Source of the DNA: Streptomyces cadmiisoli
GTDB lineage: Bacteria > Actinomycetota > Actinomycetes > Streptomycetales > Streptomycetaceae
DNA length: 64,000 nucleotides
Direction: 5' to 3'
NCBI RefSeq assembly: GCF_003261055.1
Contig: NZ_CP030073.1
Span: 7,688,001-7,752,000, forward strand
Shown here: in pieces, positions 7,996-16,490 of the stretch
Position numbering within the stretch: position 1 is the first letter of the stretch
Layout of the letters: every line of letters starts with the position of its first letter
Translations under genes and position numbers: made by a program
Notes under the pieces: generated by a model
The model's input: only the letters and a program-made list of their open reading frames with translations
Database searches by the model: none
Told to the model about the DNA's origin: nothing

Positions 7996-9675
7996 TTGTC
8001 GCAGCGCGACACCGCCGACCACGACCGTCTGGTCGGCTGGCTGGAGAATCCGTCCGCGACACGCGGCATACGGTTCAAGCTGGACGACGGCTCCTGGCAG
8101 CGGCGCACCTACCAGGAACTGGCCCGCCGCTCCCTGGGCGCCGGCGCCGCCCTCGCCGACCTCGGCGTGCGCCCCGGCGACGTGGTGCCGCTCGTGGTGC
8201 CGGGCGGCGAGGACTTCGTCACCCAGTTCTTCGGCGTCCTCGCGATCGGCGCCACCCCGTCCGTACTGCCCCTGCCGCTCGCCCTGCGCGCGGGGGAGGG
8301 CTACCAGACGCAGCTGAAGGCCGTCACCGCGCGCATCCATCCGCGCCATGTCGTCGCCGACCCGCGCTACCACGACATCGTGGCCGAGAGCGTCGCACGG
8401 ATCGGCGGCGGCACCGAGGTGGTGGCGCCGCAGTACTCCGACCGCGTCGAGGACGCGCCGCGTGCCCGGAGCGACCTGGCCGTGCTCCAGTTCACCTCCG
8501 GCTCCCGAGGGTCGCCCCGAGGACTGCGCATCTCGATGGCCAACATGGCCACCAATCTGCGGATGATCCAGAACTGGATCGATCCCGTGGGCCACGGCGC
8601 CGTCACCTGGCTGCCGCTGTACCACGACATGGGGCTGGTCGGCGGTCTGCTGGGCGCGCTGACCCTCCAGGTGGAACACGCGCTGATGCGTCCCGAGCAG
8701 TTCATCAGGGACACCCCGGGCTGGCTCGCCGAGTACGGCCGCGCCCCGTACACCTCCATGTGCATGCCCAACTTCGGGTTCGAACGCGTGCTGGCCACGG
8801 TCCGCGCCGACCACCTCGACGGCATGGACTTCTCCGCGGTGACCGGGGTGATCAGCGGTGCCGAGCGGATCGACCCCGCGGTCATCGCCCGGTTCGCCGG
8901 TCTGCTCGCCCCGCACGGGTTCGCCGTACACGCCCTGATGCCGGCCTACGGACTGGCCGAGGGCACCCTCGCGGTCACCGGTGTCGGCAAGGGCGACGTG
9001 CCGCGGCTCGCGCGGGTGGGCGGCCTGGAGCGGCGCCTGGGCGAGAAGCTGGAGGTGAGCGAGGTCGTCGACCTCGGTACCGAGCCGGTAGCCGAACCCT
9101 GGAACTGGCAGGTCAGCTGCGGTCCGCCGCTGGCACCCGCTCGCGTGGAGATCCTGGACGAGGACGGCGCACCGCAACCCGAGGGCGTGCTCGGCGAGAT
9201 CTTCGTCGAGGGTCCCTCCGTCGCGGAGGGCTATGTGGACGCCGCGCCGGAGGACCTGGCCCGGCTGAACGGCGGCCGGCTCCTCACCGGAGACGCCGGA
9301 TTCATGCTCGACGGCGAGCTCTATGTGGTCGGCCGGCTCGGCGACAGCGTGAAGATCAACGGTCAGAGCGTGTTCGTCGAGGACATCGAGATGGAACTCG
9401 CGGCCTCCGGGATCATCTCCCGCCGCCACGCGACCGTCGTGGCCGGAGTGGTGCGCGGCGAGCCGAAGGTGCTGATCGTCACCGAACGGCCGCTGGGCGA
9501 CCGGCTGGACGACGCGCTGTCCGCCGTCACCTCGTTCACCGGTGCCGCGGGCCGGGCCGAGGTGCTGAACGTCAAGCGGGGGACGATCCCGCTGACCTCC
9601 AGCCGCAAGCCGCGCCGCCGCTCGCTGTGGCTGGCGTATCTGGAAGGTCGACTGAAGGAGCGTAAGGACTCGTGA
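7996..9675 (+). CDS. Fatty-acyl-AMP ligase (FAAL)
   Basis: A 559-residue FAAL-type adenylating enzyme. Evidence: FTSGSRGSPRG (P-loop), the FAAL signature TWLPLYHDMGLVGGLLGAL (about 198-218), PAYGLAEGTLAVT, and the YVVGRLGDSVKINGQSVFVEDIE hinge. FAALs make acyl-AMP and load it onto an acyl carrier protein instead of CoA, and an ACP gene lies at 14485. TTG 7996 is chosen because AGGGGGA lies just before it; a GTG at 7978 would give a GTGA overlap with the previous stop but has no RBS. It is followed by an overlapping acyl-CoA dehydrogenase, so the loaded chain is probably desaturated next. Substrate chain length is not visible from sequence. Confidence 0.88.
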   Translation: MSQRDTADHDRLVGWLENPSATRGIRFKLDDGSWQRRTYQELARRSLGAGAALADLGVRPGDVVPLVVPGGEDFVTQFFGVLAIGATPSVLPLPLALRAGEGYQTQLKAVTARIHPRHVVADPRYHDIVAESVARIGGGTEVVAPQYSDRVEDAPRARSDLAVLQFTSGSRGSPRGLRISMANMATNLRMIQNWIDPVGHGAVTWLPLYHDMGLVGGLLGALTLQVEHALMRPEQFIRDTPGWLAEYGRAPYTSMCMPNFGFERVLATVRADHLDGMDFSAVTGVISGAERIDPAVIARFAGLLAPHGFAVHALMPAYGLAEGTLAVTGVGKGDVPRLARVGGLERRLGEKLEVSEVVDLGTEPVAEPWNWQVSCGPPLAPARVEILDEDGAPQPEGVLGEIFVEGPSVAEGYVDAAPEDLARLNGGRLLTGDAGFMLDGELYVVGRLGDSVKINGQSVFVEDIEMELAASGIISRRHATVVAGVVRGEPKVLIVTERPLGDRLDDALSAVTSFTGAAGRAEVLNVKRGTIPLTSSRKPRRRSLWLAYLEGRLKERKDS

Positions 9676-10898
9676 GTGCTGTGGCCGCTCCGGCGGAGAC
9701 CTCCCGCCTCTTCACCGCCGGGCCGTTCGGCGAGCGGGTGGAGGAGGCGCGCAAACGGGTCGGGGGACTGCTGCGGCAGACCTTCGAACCGGTCGCGGAA
9801 CGGGCCGAGACCGAGGGCCTGTTCCCCCGTGACGTGCTGGCCCGGCTGGGCGCGGCCGGACTGTTCGAGGAGCGCTGGGCCGGGGCGGACCCCCGCGACC
9901 CGTACGGCGACACCGGGCTGGCCGTGATCATCGCCGAGGAGAGCGGCCGGCTGGGGCGCGCGAGCCTGTCGGTCGGGCTCAGCCTGCACTGCGAGACGGT
10001 GCTGTCCGTCCTCACCCGCTTCGGCGACACCCCGCTGCTGGCCGGGTACCGGGAACGGGCCCTGCGAGGAAGCCTCGTGGGCTGCCTCGGGGCGTCGGAG
10101 CCGTCCGGCGGCTCCGACCTCAACGGAGTGGCGACCGTCGCGCGCAGGACCTCGGACGGCTGGCACGTGACCGGTGAGAAGAAGTACCTGTCCCTCGGCC
10201 TGGTCTGCGACATCGCCCTGGTGCTGTGCCGCCTGGACGAGGGCTCGGGACCGGTCGCCGGACGGCTCGGCCTGCTCGCCGTACCCGCCCACGGCCTCAC
10301 ACCCCGCAAGCGCCACAACAAGGCCGGGACATCGGGCCTGGACACCACCTGGATGGCGATCGACGCCCGTGTCCCCGAGCAGGCCCTGGTCGGCCGGCCC
10401 GGCGGCGGGCTGCTGACCGCGACCTACGGGCTCAACCACGAACGGCTCTCCATCGCCGCCCAGGCCGTCGGCGGCGCCGCCCGCGCCATCGGACTGGCCA
10501 CCGCCCACCTCCAGCGCCGCGAACAGTTCGGCAGGCCGCTCATCGAGCAGCAGGCGCTGCGCCTGCGGCTGGCCGAGATGTCCTCCCGGCTCGTGGCGCT
10601 GCGCTACGCGGTGTACACAGCGGCCCAGGGCGTGCCCGTGCCGGGCGCCTGCGGCACCCGCGAGATCGCCGCGCTCAAGACCACCGCGGCCCGGTTCGTC
10701 GAGGAGGTCACCAGCGAGTGCATGCACCTGTTCGGCGGCCCCGGCTACCTCCCGGACGAGACACCGATGTCCCGGCTGTGGCGCGACTCCCGGCTGGCCC
10801 GGATAGGCGGCGGCACCGACGAGATGATGTGGGAGCTGGTGGCCGGCGGACTGGTCCCCGACTTCGCCGCCTACGACGAGAGTGTCGATCTCGGATGA
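9672..10898 (+). CDS. Acyl-CoA dehydrogenase-family flavoenzyme
   Basis: A 408-residue acyl-CoA dehydrogenase. The N-terminal helical domain is followed by the central FAD/acyl segment (GCLGASEPSGGSDLNGV, about 137-153, and TGEKKYLSLG) and the C-terminal helical domain with NHERLSIAAQAVGGAARAIG, REQFGRPLIEQQALR, LFGGPGYLPD and RIGGGTDEMMWE. The GTGA start overlaps the FAAL stop and AAGGAG lies upstream. Dehydrogenases beside a FAAL and an ACP commonly act on ACP-bound chains, introducing an alpha-beta (or beta-gamma) double bond. That assignment is by context. Confidence 0.87.
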   Translation: MSAVAAPAETSRLFTAGPFGERVEEARKRVGGLLRQTFEPVAERAETEGLFPRDVLARLGAAGLFEERWAGADPRDPYGDTGLAVIIAEESGRLGRASLSVGLSLHCETVLSVLTRFGDTPLLAGYRERALRGSLVGCLGASEPSGGSDLNGVATVARRTSDGWHVTGEKKYLSLGLVCDIALVLCRLDEGSGPVAGRLGLLAVPAHGLTPRKRHNKAGTSGLDTTWMAIDARVPEQALVGRPGGGLLTATYGLNHERLSIAAQAVGGAARAIGLATAHLQRREQFGRPLIEQQALRLRLAEMSSRLVALRYAVYTAAQGVPVPGACGTREIAALKTTAARFVEEVTSECMHLFGGPGYLPDETPMSRLWRDSRLARIGGGTDEMMWELVAGGLVPDFAAYDESVDLG

Positions 10899-12013
10899 AG
10901 CTGCTGCTGACCGGTACGACCGGCCAACTCGGAACGGCGGTCGCCGAGATCGCCCCCCAGCGCGGTGTGCGGATCGTGCCCCTGGTGCGACGCGCCCGGC
11001 CGGGCCAGATCCCCTTCGGGCGCGCCTTCCCGTCACTGGCCTCCGCCCAGGTCACCGGAGACGTCCGCGAACCCCTCTGGGGCCTCGCGGAGGCCGACCT
11101 CGACGAGCTGGCCGGCAGCGTCGACGCCGTCGTCAACCTCGCCGGGGACACCAACTGGGCGGGCAGCGGACGCGACCTGTACGCCGTCAACGTGCTGGGC
11201 GCGCGAGGCGGTCACGAGGTGGCCCGCGAACTGCAGCGCCGCTCCGGCCGCCGTATCGTCCACGTCTACGCCTCCTCGATCTTCGCCGCGGGCGGAACCC
11301 TCGGCCGGATCGCCGAGAACCCGCTGGGCCCCGACCGCCACCGCACCGCCTACGAACACAGCAAATGGCTCGCCGAACGGGAGCTGGAGCGGATGCACAC
11401 GCCCGGCGACCCCGACGTCCTCATCAGCAGGGTCGCCGCCCTGCTCGGCGACTCGCGCACCGGCGCGACCCGCCGGCGCAACTCGCTGTACCTGCTGGCC
11501 GAACGGTGGGACGAGCTGCCGGGCCGGGTGCTGCCCGCCATGCGCGGTGCCAAGGTCGACGTCCTGCCCCGCGACACCGCGGCCGGGACGCTGCTCGACG
11601 CGGTCGCCGGGCTGCTCCGCTCGGGACCCCGCCGCGAACCCGTCATCACCCATCTGTCGGCCGGCGAGCGGGCCCCGACCATCCGCGGTCTGCTGGAGGT
11701 GGCCCGCGCCCTGTCGCCGCAGTCCTTCGGCAAGTGGCTGCGGATCGTGCCGGCCTCCGCCGAGCAGGTGCTGTGGCTCTCCGGCAACGCCGAACGCTAT
11801 CTGCCGCTGTCCCCGGCATGGCGCAACAGCATCATCGGGCTGCGCTACATCGGGCTCGACCGGGTGATGGAACGCGGGCGGCTGGCCGAACTGGTCGACG
11901 GGCCGCTGCCCGATCCCTCCACCGAACTCCTCGCCCGGCTGCTGTTCGACCTCCCCGAGCCGCAGCGGCCGACGGCTCCCGCCGACAGCGGATTGTCGAG
12001 GTTCCTGGCATGA
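10895..12013 (+). CDS. Extended SDR, thioester-reductase-like
   Basis: A 372-residue extended short-chain dehydrogenase. The cofactor motif is TGTTGQLG (6-13); NLAGDTNW, NVLGARG, VYASSIFAAGG and Tyr153-Lys157 (YEHSK) follow. The order and spacing resemble the NAD_binding_4/thioester-reductase group that reduces carrier-bound acyl thioesters to aldehydes or alcohols, as well as ordinary epimerases. It starts with an ATGA overlap on the dehydrogenase gene. With a FAAL and an ACP in the same operon, reduction of an acyl-ACP is a reasonable role, but a sugar- or ketone-type substrate remains possible. Confidence 0.72.
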   Translation: MKLLLTGTTGQLGTAVAEIAPQRGVRIVPLVRRARPGQIPFGRAFPSLASAQVTGDVREPLWGLAEADLDELAGSVDAVVNLAGDTNWAGSGRDLYAVNVLGARGGHEVARELQRRSGRRIVHVYASSIFAAGGTLGRIAENPLGPDRHRTAYEHSKWLAERELERMHTPGDPDVLISRVAALLGDSRTGATRRRNSLYLLAERWDELPGRVLPAMRGAKVDVLPRDTAAGTLLDAVAGLLRSGPRREPVITHLSAGERAPTIRGLLEVARALSPQSFGKWLRIVPASAEQVLWLSGNAERYLPLSPAWRNSIIGLRYIGLDRVMERGRLAELVDGPLPDPSTELLARLLFDLPEPQRPTAPADSGLSRFLA

Positions 12014-12993
12014 ACGTATTGATCCTGGGCGGCACCGGCTTCCTGGGCACGGCCGTGGCACAGGCGTGCGAGCGGTCCGGTGCCACGGTCAGGGTGCTGT
12101 CGCGCGGCGGCACGTCCACGGTGGGCGAGGGGGTGCGCGGTGACGTGAGGATGCCGAGGCTCGGACTGTCCGCCGCCGACCTGGCCCGGATCCGCGCGGA
12201 CACCACCCATGTCGTGTTCTGCTTCGGATCGGTCTCCTGGACCTCCGGCCCCGGTGAGGTGCTGGAGACCCACGGCAACGGGATGCGCTCCGCCCTGGCC
12301 TTCCTGCACGACCTGCCCGAGCTGCGACAGGCCGTGCACGTCTCCTCGCTGCTCGCGCTCGGCCGGGCCGAGGGACGGATCACCAACCGCGAGCTGTACA
12401 CCGGCCAGCGGTTCCGCAACTGGTACGAGTACGGCAAGTACTGCGCCGAACGACTGGTGCGCGACGCCCTGGAACTGCCCGTCGGCGTCGTCCGCTTCGG
12501 CCCGGTGCTGGGCCCCGATCCGCGCGGCGGCCGGCCGGACACCCGGCACGGGCTGCCGGTGGCGTTCCCGCACCTGCTCGCCGGCTACCCGGTGCATCTG
12601 GCCCGGCGCGGCGACTTCCCGTGCTGGGTCACCGACGCCTCCTCGGCGGCGGAGATCGTCGTCAAGGCCCTGACCACCCCGATCGGCCGGGCGACCTGGA
12701 CCTGGTTCGACCCGGCGCTGCCCACCCTCGCGGAGGTCTTCGCCGAGGTGTGCCGGCCCTGGGGCGTGGTCCCCAGGATCGTGGAGGCCCGCCCGTTGGG
12801 CCGGTTCACCCGGCTGCTCGGCGAACGCGTCGGCACCCCGCGGGAACTGGCCGAGTACACCGAGCCCTGGTTCGACCTGGACGTGGACGTGCTCGAGGAG
12901 ATCCCCGGGCCCTGGCCGGTCCCCGACCCCGACTACCTGGGCGCGACCGGCCGGGCGCTGCGCGACGGCGCGGAAAGGAAGGCCCTGACGTGA
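12010..12993 (+). CDS. NAD-dependent epimerase/dehydratase-family SDR
   Basis: A 327-residue extended SDR. GGTGFLG (7-13) binds the cofactor and Tyr139-Lys143 (YEYGK) is the catalytic pair; HVSSLLALG supplies the Ser region. FGPVLGPDPRGG and PCWVTDASSAAEIV are typical of the epimerase family. The start overlaps the previous stop by ATGA, and the stop overlaps the next start by GTGA, so the two SDRs and the phosphotransferase subunit are translationally coupled. It probably reduces or oxidises the product of its neighbour. Confidence 0.75.
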   Translation: MNVLILGGTGFLGTAVAQACERSGATVRVLSRGGTSTVGEGVRGDVRMPRLGLSAADLARIRADTTHVVFCFGSVSWTSGPGEVLETHGNGMRSALAFLHDLPELRQAVHVSSLLALGRAEGRITNRELYTGQRFRNWYEYGKYCAERLVRDALELPVGVVRFGPVLGPDPRGGRPDTRHGLPVAFPHLLAGYPVHLARRGDFPCWVTDASSAAEIVVKALTTPIGRATWTWFDPALPTLAEVFAEVCRPWGVVPRIVEARPLGRFTRLLGERVGTPRELAEYTEPWFDLDVDVLEEIPGPWPVPDPDYLGATGRALRDGAERKALT

Positions 12994-14498
12994 CCGAGCG
13001 TCCCGTCTCCGTGGACACCGACCCGCATCCGCACTTCCGCATCTACTCGGCGGGCAACTTCGGCGAGGTGGCGCCCCAGCGGCTGTCGCCGATGTCGTGG
13101 TCGCTGGTGGGCGACCCGATGGAGCGCGGCACCCGTGCCCTGGCGCAGCGGCTGTGGGGCCGGCCCGCCTGGGCCGAGGGCGGCCACTACGTCTTCGTCG
13201 GCTACTTCGGCTGCCGGCCCTACCACAACCTCGCCGCGTACTGTCATCTCTCCGCCTCCATCCCCGGGCTGCGCCCGAGCGACGTCACCGACGCCTACTT
13301 CGAGGGCATCGACTCCCCGGAGGAACTGACCGCGCTGCGCTCCGGACGGGTCCGGCAGTGGGCCGGCAGCACCAGGCTGCTCGGCGAACTGCGCGACGTC
13401 GGACCGCGGCTGCGCGCCCTGGAGGAGCGGGTCGCGGAACTGGAGTGGGCGCTGCGCGCCGCGACCACCACGAACAGCCCGATCGCCCTGTCGGGAGTCC
13501 TGCGGGACGCGCTTCCGGTGCTGGAGGAGGCGTGGGCGGCGCACATCCTGACGACCGCCGGCCTGGTGCCGGTACGCGCGCTCCAGCGCCGCGTCTACGG
13601 CAGGCTGCTGCGGCACGGCGACGAGATCGCGCACTGGCTGACCCGGCCCCGGGAACTGGTCTGGGACCGGCTGCACACCGCCGCGTCGACCCTGGACCCG
13701 TACGGTCCGGGCGACTTCCTGGCCTCCTCGTTCTACGAGGTCGCGGACGGGCAGGCACCGTGGAAGGACTACGCGGTCCGGCACAAGCAGGTGGCGAGCG
13801 GCAGCAGCGAGTCCGCCGTGGCCCCGGTCGATCCGGCCGAGGCGCTGTCCGGGATGGTCTCGCCGTGGCGCAGCCGCACCGTGCGGTCGCTGGCGGTCGC
13901 GGTCGGCGAGATGATGGCCGGCCGCGAGCACTCCAAGTCGCTCGCCATGCGCACCCTGCACGTCTACCGGCGGCTGCTGCCGGCCCTGGCCGCCCAGCTG
14001 GGCGAGGACGCCGAGCTGTGGCCGTATCTGACGATCCGCGAGTTCACGGATCTCTCGACCCGGCCGGGCCTGGTCGAGCGCGCCGGGCCGCGGATCGAGG
14101 CGTGCCGGACGGCGCTCGGCACGCCGATGCCCGAACACCTCGACCTCAGCGGCGACGACGGCGTCATACGCCCGTGGCTCAGCCGGACACCGCAGGTCCA
14201 GCGGGGTGTCGCCCCGGGCATCGGGGCCGGCACGGTGATGGCGCCGGAGGGGGAACTGCCCGACGAACCCGTCGTCATCATCTGCGCGTCGGCGGACGCC
14301 GACATCGCCCCGCTGCTCCCGTTCGCCGAGGGAGTGCTCAGCGAACGCGGCAGCGACCTGTCGCACATCGCCATCCTCGCCCGCGAGTACGGCATTCCGT
14401 GCGTCGTGGGATACCCGGGCGCGGCCTCGTTGCCCCCGGGCACGACCGTGTCCATCAACGGCAGTACCGGAGAGGTGAACATCCTTGACCAGTCCTGA
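12990..14498 (+). CDS. PEP-utilizing phosphohistidine protein (large subunit, no ATP-grasp)
   Basis: A 502-residue protein built like the central and C-terminal parts of rifampin phosphotransferase or PEP synthase. The N-terminus has NFGEVAPQRLSPMSWSLV, the start of the substrate-binding domain in that family. A helical middle follows (REHSKSLAMRTLHVYRRLLP), then a swivelling domain with phospho-acceptor His459 in ERGSDLSHIAILAREYG. There is no ATP-grasp domain; that is on the protein at 15429. Separate phosphohistidine and ATP-binding subunits are known in phenylphosphate synthase, which phosphorylates phenol. AAAGGAAGG precedes the GTG. It probably transfers phosphate from His to a pathway hydroxyl. 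Confidence 0.82.
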   Translation: MTERPVSVDTDPHPHFRIYSAGNFGEVAPQRLSPMSWSLVGDPMERGTRALAQRLWGRPAWAEGGHYVFVGYFGCRPYHNLAAYCHLSASIPGLRPSDVTDAYFEGIDSPEELTALRSGRVRQWAGSTRLLGELRDVGPRLRALEERVAELEWALRAATTTNSPIALSGVLRDALPVLEEAWAAHILTTAGLVPVRALQRRVYGRLLRHGDEIAHWLTRPRELVWDRLHTAASTLDPYGPGDFLASSFYEVADGQAPWKDYAVRHKQVASGSSESAVAPVDPAEALSGMVSPWRSRTVRSLAVAVGEMMAGREHSKSLAMRTLHVYRRLLPALAAQLGEDAELWPYLTIREFTDLSTRPGLVERAGPRIEACRTALGTPMPEHLDLSGDDGVIRPWLSRTPQVQRGVAPGIGAGTVMAPEGELPDEPVVIICASADADIAPLLPFAEGVLSERGSDLSHIAILAREYGIPCVVGYPGAASLPPGTTVSINGSTGEVNILDQS

Positions 14499-14760
14499 CA
14501 ACACCACGACGTCCCCCGAGACGCTCAGGGCACTGGAGGAGGTCTACGCCGCGGTGAAACGGGTCCGGCGGGACCTGCGGCCGTCGGACCGGATCGTCCA
14601 GGACCTGGAGATCGACTCGCTCGCCACGCTGGAGATCCTGCTCGGTCTGGAGGAGCGCTTCCAGGTGTCCTTGGTGGACAACGTCCGGGCGGCCGGGGTG
14701 ACGACGGTGGGCGACCTGGTCGCACTGCTGGACGAACTGCGCGCCGGCCGCCCCTCCTGA
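14485..14760 (+). CDS. Acyl carrier protein
   Basis: A 91-residue stand-alone carrier protein. Ser45 in DLEIDSLATLEILLGLEERF is the phosphopantetheine site, in the usual D-S-L setting. The rest is an acidic helical bundle ending VGDLVALLDEL. It starts at TTG 14485, inside the last codons of the upstream gene, with GGAGAGG before it. It is the only carrier protein in the window and the obvious partner of the FAAL at 7996. Its place between the phosphotransferase subunits suggests that phosphorylation may happen while the chain is carrier-bound or just released. Confidence 0.92.
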   Translation: MTSPDNTTTSPETLRALEEVYAAVKRVRRDLRPSDRIVQDLEIDSLATLEILLGLEERFQVSLVDNVRAAGVTTVGDLVALLDELRAGRPS

Positions 14761-14787
14761 CCCGCCGCGCCCGACGACCCGCCCCCC

Positions 14788-15432
14788 ATGACGACGGGAG
14801 ATCCCTTGCTTCCCGACACCATCTCGTTCGACGTCCTGCACCTGCTGGTCCTCAAGGGCATGGCATCCGCCGACCTCCTGGTGGCGGGCACCGGGCACGA
14901 ACGTGACGACGTACTCGCCGAACTGGAGAAGCTGCGGGCCGACGGGCTCGTCACCCACATGGAGCGGCGCGGACTGTGGCGCGTCGCGCCCGAGGGCCGG
15001 CAGCGGCACGCCGCGCTGATGGACGACGACCTGGCGGACGACGCCCGGGACCGGATCCGGCGGGAGTACGAGCGCTTCCTCCCGCTGAACGACCGGTTCA
15101 AGGAGCTGTGCACCCGCTGGCAGTTGCGCGACGGCGCGACCAACGACCACCGCGACGCCGCCTACGACGGGGCACGGGTGAGCGAACTCGGCGCGGTGCA
15201 CGAGCAGGTCGTGCCGATCCTCGCCCACCTGGCCGCCGTACGCCCCCGGTTCGGGCGCTGTGCGGACCGGCTGGCCCGCGCGCTGACCGACCTGCGGGCC
15301 GGGCAGCACAAGGCGTTCACCGGCGTCCTGTGCGACTCGTACCACGACGTCTGGATGGAACTCCACCGCGACCTGCTGCTCACGCTGGGGATCGAGCGGG
15401 AGGACGAGGAGCGCGCGAGGACGCCCCGGTGA
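14788..15432 (+). CDS. Uncharacterised 24-kDa protein with winged-helix-like N-terminus
   Basis: This 214-residue protein is not clearly recognised. Residues about 10-75 read like a winged helix (DVLHLLVLKGMASADLLV, DDVLAELEKLRADGLVTHMERRGLWRVAPEGR). The rest is a helical, charged domain (RRRDRIRREYERFLPLNDRFKELCTRWQ-like) with His residues near WMELHRDLL. It is encoded between two halves of a PEP-synthase-like enzyme and overlaps the ATP-grasp gene by GTGA, so it is more likely a third subunit than a regulator; phenylphosphate synthase also has a third small subunit, of another fold. ATG 14788 has no RBS; TTG 14806, after GGGAG, is an equally good start. Confidence 0.6.
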   Translation: MTTGDPLLPDTISFDVLHLLVLKGMASADLLVAGTGHERDDVLAELEKLRADGLVTHMERRGLWRVAPEGRQRHAALMDDDLADDARDRIRREYERFLPLNDRFKELCTRWQLRDGATNDHRDAAYDGARVSELGAVHEQVVPILAHLAAVRPRFGRCADRLARALTDLRAGQHKAFTGVLCDSYHDVWMELHRDLLLTLGIEREDEERARTPR

Positions 15433-16490
15433 GCGCCACCGGGGCGGTGCTCCGGCTCACCGGCGCGCTCGGCGACGGTGACCGGGGCACGGTCGGCGGC
15501 AAGGCCGTCGGACTCGCCGCGCTGCTGCGGGCGGGTGCGGCGATCCCCGACACCTGGGTGGTCCCGGTCGGCGCCGAACCCGCCGACGCGGACCTCGCGC
15601 GGTGCGCGGCTGCCGCACCTCGCTGGGCCGTACGCAGCTCCGCCACGGTCGAGGACGGCACGGGCCTGAGCTACGCGGGCATGTTCCGCAGCGAACTCGA
15701 CGTCCCCGCCGGGGGACTGGCCGAGGCGGTCGCCGCCGTGCGCGCCTCCGCGCGCAGCGACCGGGTCGCCGCCTACCGGGGCAGGCTGGCGGAGGGCCAC
15801 CACGACGTGGGTATGGCGGTGCTGCTCCAGCCGTTCCGCGCCCCGGAGCGCAGCGGCCTGTGGCTGGGCCGCGGGCCCGGACGGGGACGGCTGGAGTGGA
15901 CCTCGGGCAGCGGCGACGCGCTGGTCTCCGGTGCCGTCACCCCGGCCTGGGAGGAGTGGACCCAGCAGGGGCGGGCCGACGGGTCCGAGCGGGAGGCGCT
16001 GGAGAGCGGCGGACGGCCGGTCGGGGCGGCCTGTCTCGCGCTCCAGGAGACGCTGGGCGTGCCCGCCGACCTGGAGTTCGCCCTCCTCGACACCGGACCG
16101 GTGTGGCTCCAGTTCCGGCCGATGACCGCCGAGTTGGGCGACGCCGCCGGACCGCGGGCCGGGGCCGGCGGGGGCGTCGTGCACGGCACCGCGGCCTCCG
16201 GCGGGCTGGTCACCGCGCGCGGACTGCGGCTGCGGGACGTGGACGATCCCGGCTGGCAGCCGGGCGCGGTCCTGCTGACGGAGCAGACCGATCCGGACTG
16301 GGTGCCGCTGATGGCGCAGGCCGCCGCACTGGTCACCGCCGAGGGAGGCATGCTGTGCCACGCCGCCATCGTCGCCCGTGAGCTGGGGGTGCCCTGTGTC
16401 ACCGGGGTGGGCGCGGCGGCACTGGCGCGGCTGGCGTCGGGCGGTCCGCTCAGGGTCGACGGCTCGGCCGGAACGGTGGCGATGCTGTGA
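15429..16490 (+). CDS. PEP-synthase-like ATP-grasp plus swivelling-domain protein
   Basis: A 353-residue protein with the ATP-binding domain of PEP synthase/rifampin phosphotransferase: GGKAVGLAALLRAGAAIPDTWVV (about 20-42), WAVRSSATVEDGTGLSYAGMF (about 66-86) and VPADLEFALLDTGPVWLQFRPMTAE. It is followed directly by a swivelling domain with His311 in EGGMLCHAAIVARELGVPC; the usual Ser before His is Cys. The ATP-grasp part is short compared with about 310 residues in rifampin phosphotransferase. It should split ATP to AMP and phosphate and pass a phosphoryl group to His. With the protein at 12990 it gives two phosphohistidine domains but one ATP site. Confidence 0.82.
   Translation: MSATGAVLRLTGALGDGDRGTVGGKAVGLAALLRAGAAIPDTWVVPVGAEPADADLARCAAAAPRWAVRSSATVEDGTGLSYAGMFRSELDVPAGGLAEAVAAVRASARSDRVAAYRGRLAEGHHDVGMAVLLQPFRAPERSGLWLGRGPGRGRLEWTSGSGDALVSGAVTPAWEEWTQQGRADGSEREALESGGRPVGAACLALQETLGVPADLEFALLDTGPVWLQFRPMTAELGDAAGPRAGAGGGVVHGTAASGGLVTARGLRLRDVDDPGWQPGAVLLTEQTDPDWVPLMAQAAALVTAEGGMLCHAAIVARELGVPCVTGVGAAALARLASGGPLRVDGSAGTVAML

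Noticed and set aside
12990..14498. Prodigiosin-type condensing enzyme (RedH/PigC)
   Set aside because: These also have PEP-synthase-like domains, but no pyrrole-forming genes are present and the domain order and split differ.
12990..16490. Rifampin resistance phosphotransferase
   Set aside because: The domains are like rifampin phosphotransferase, but they are split over two proteins with an extra swivelling domain and sit inside a biosynthetic operon with an ACP.
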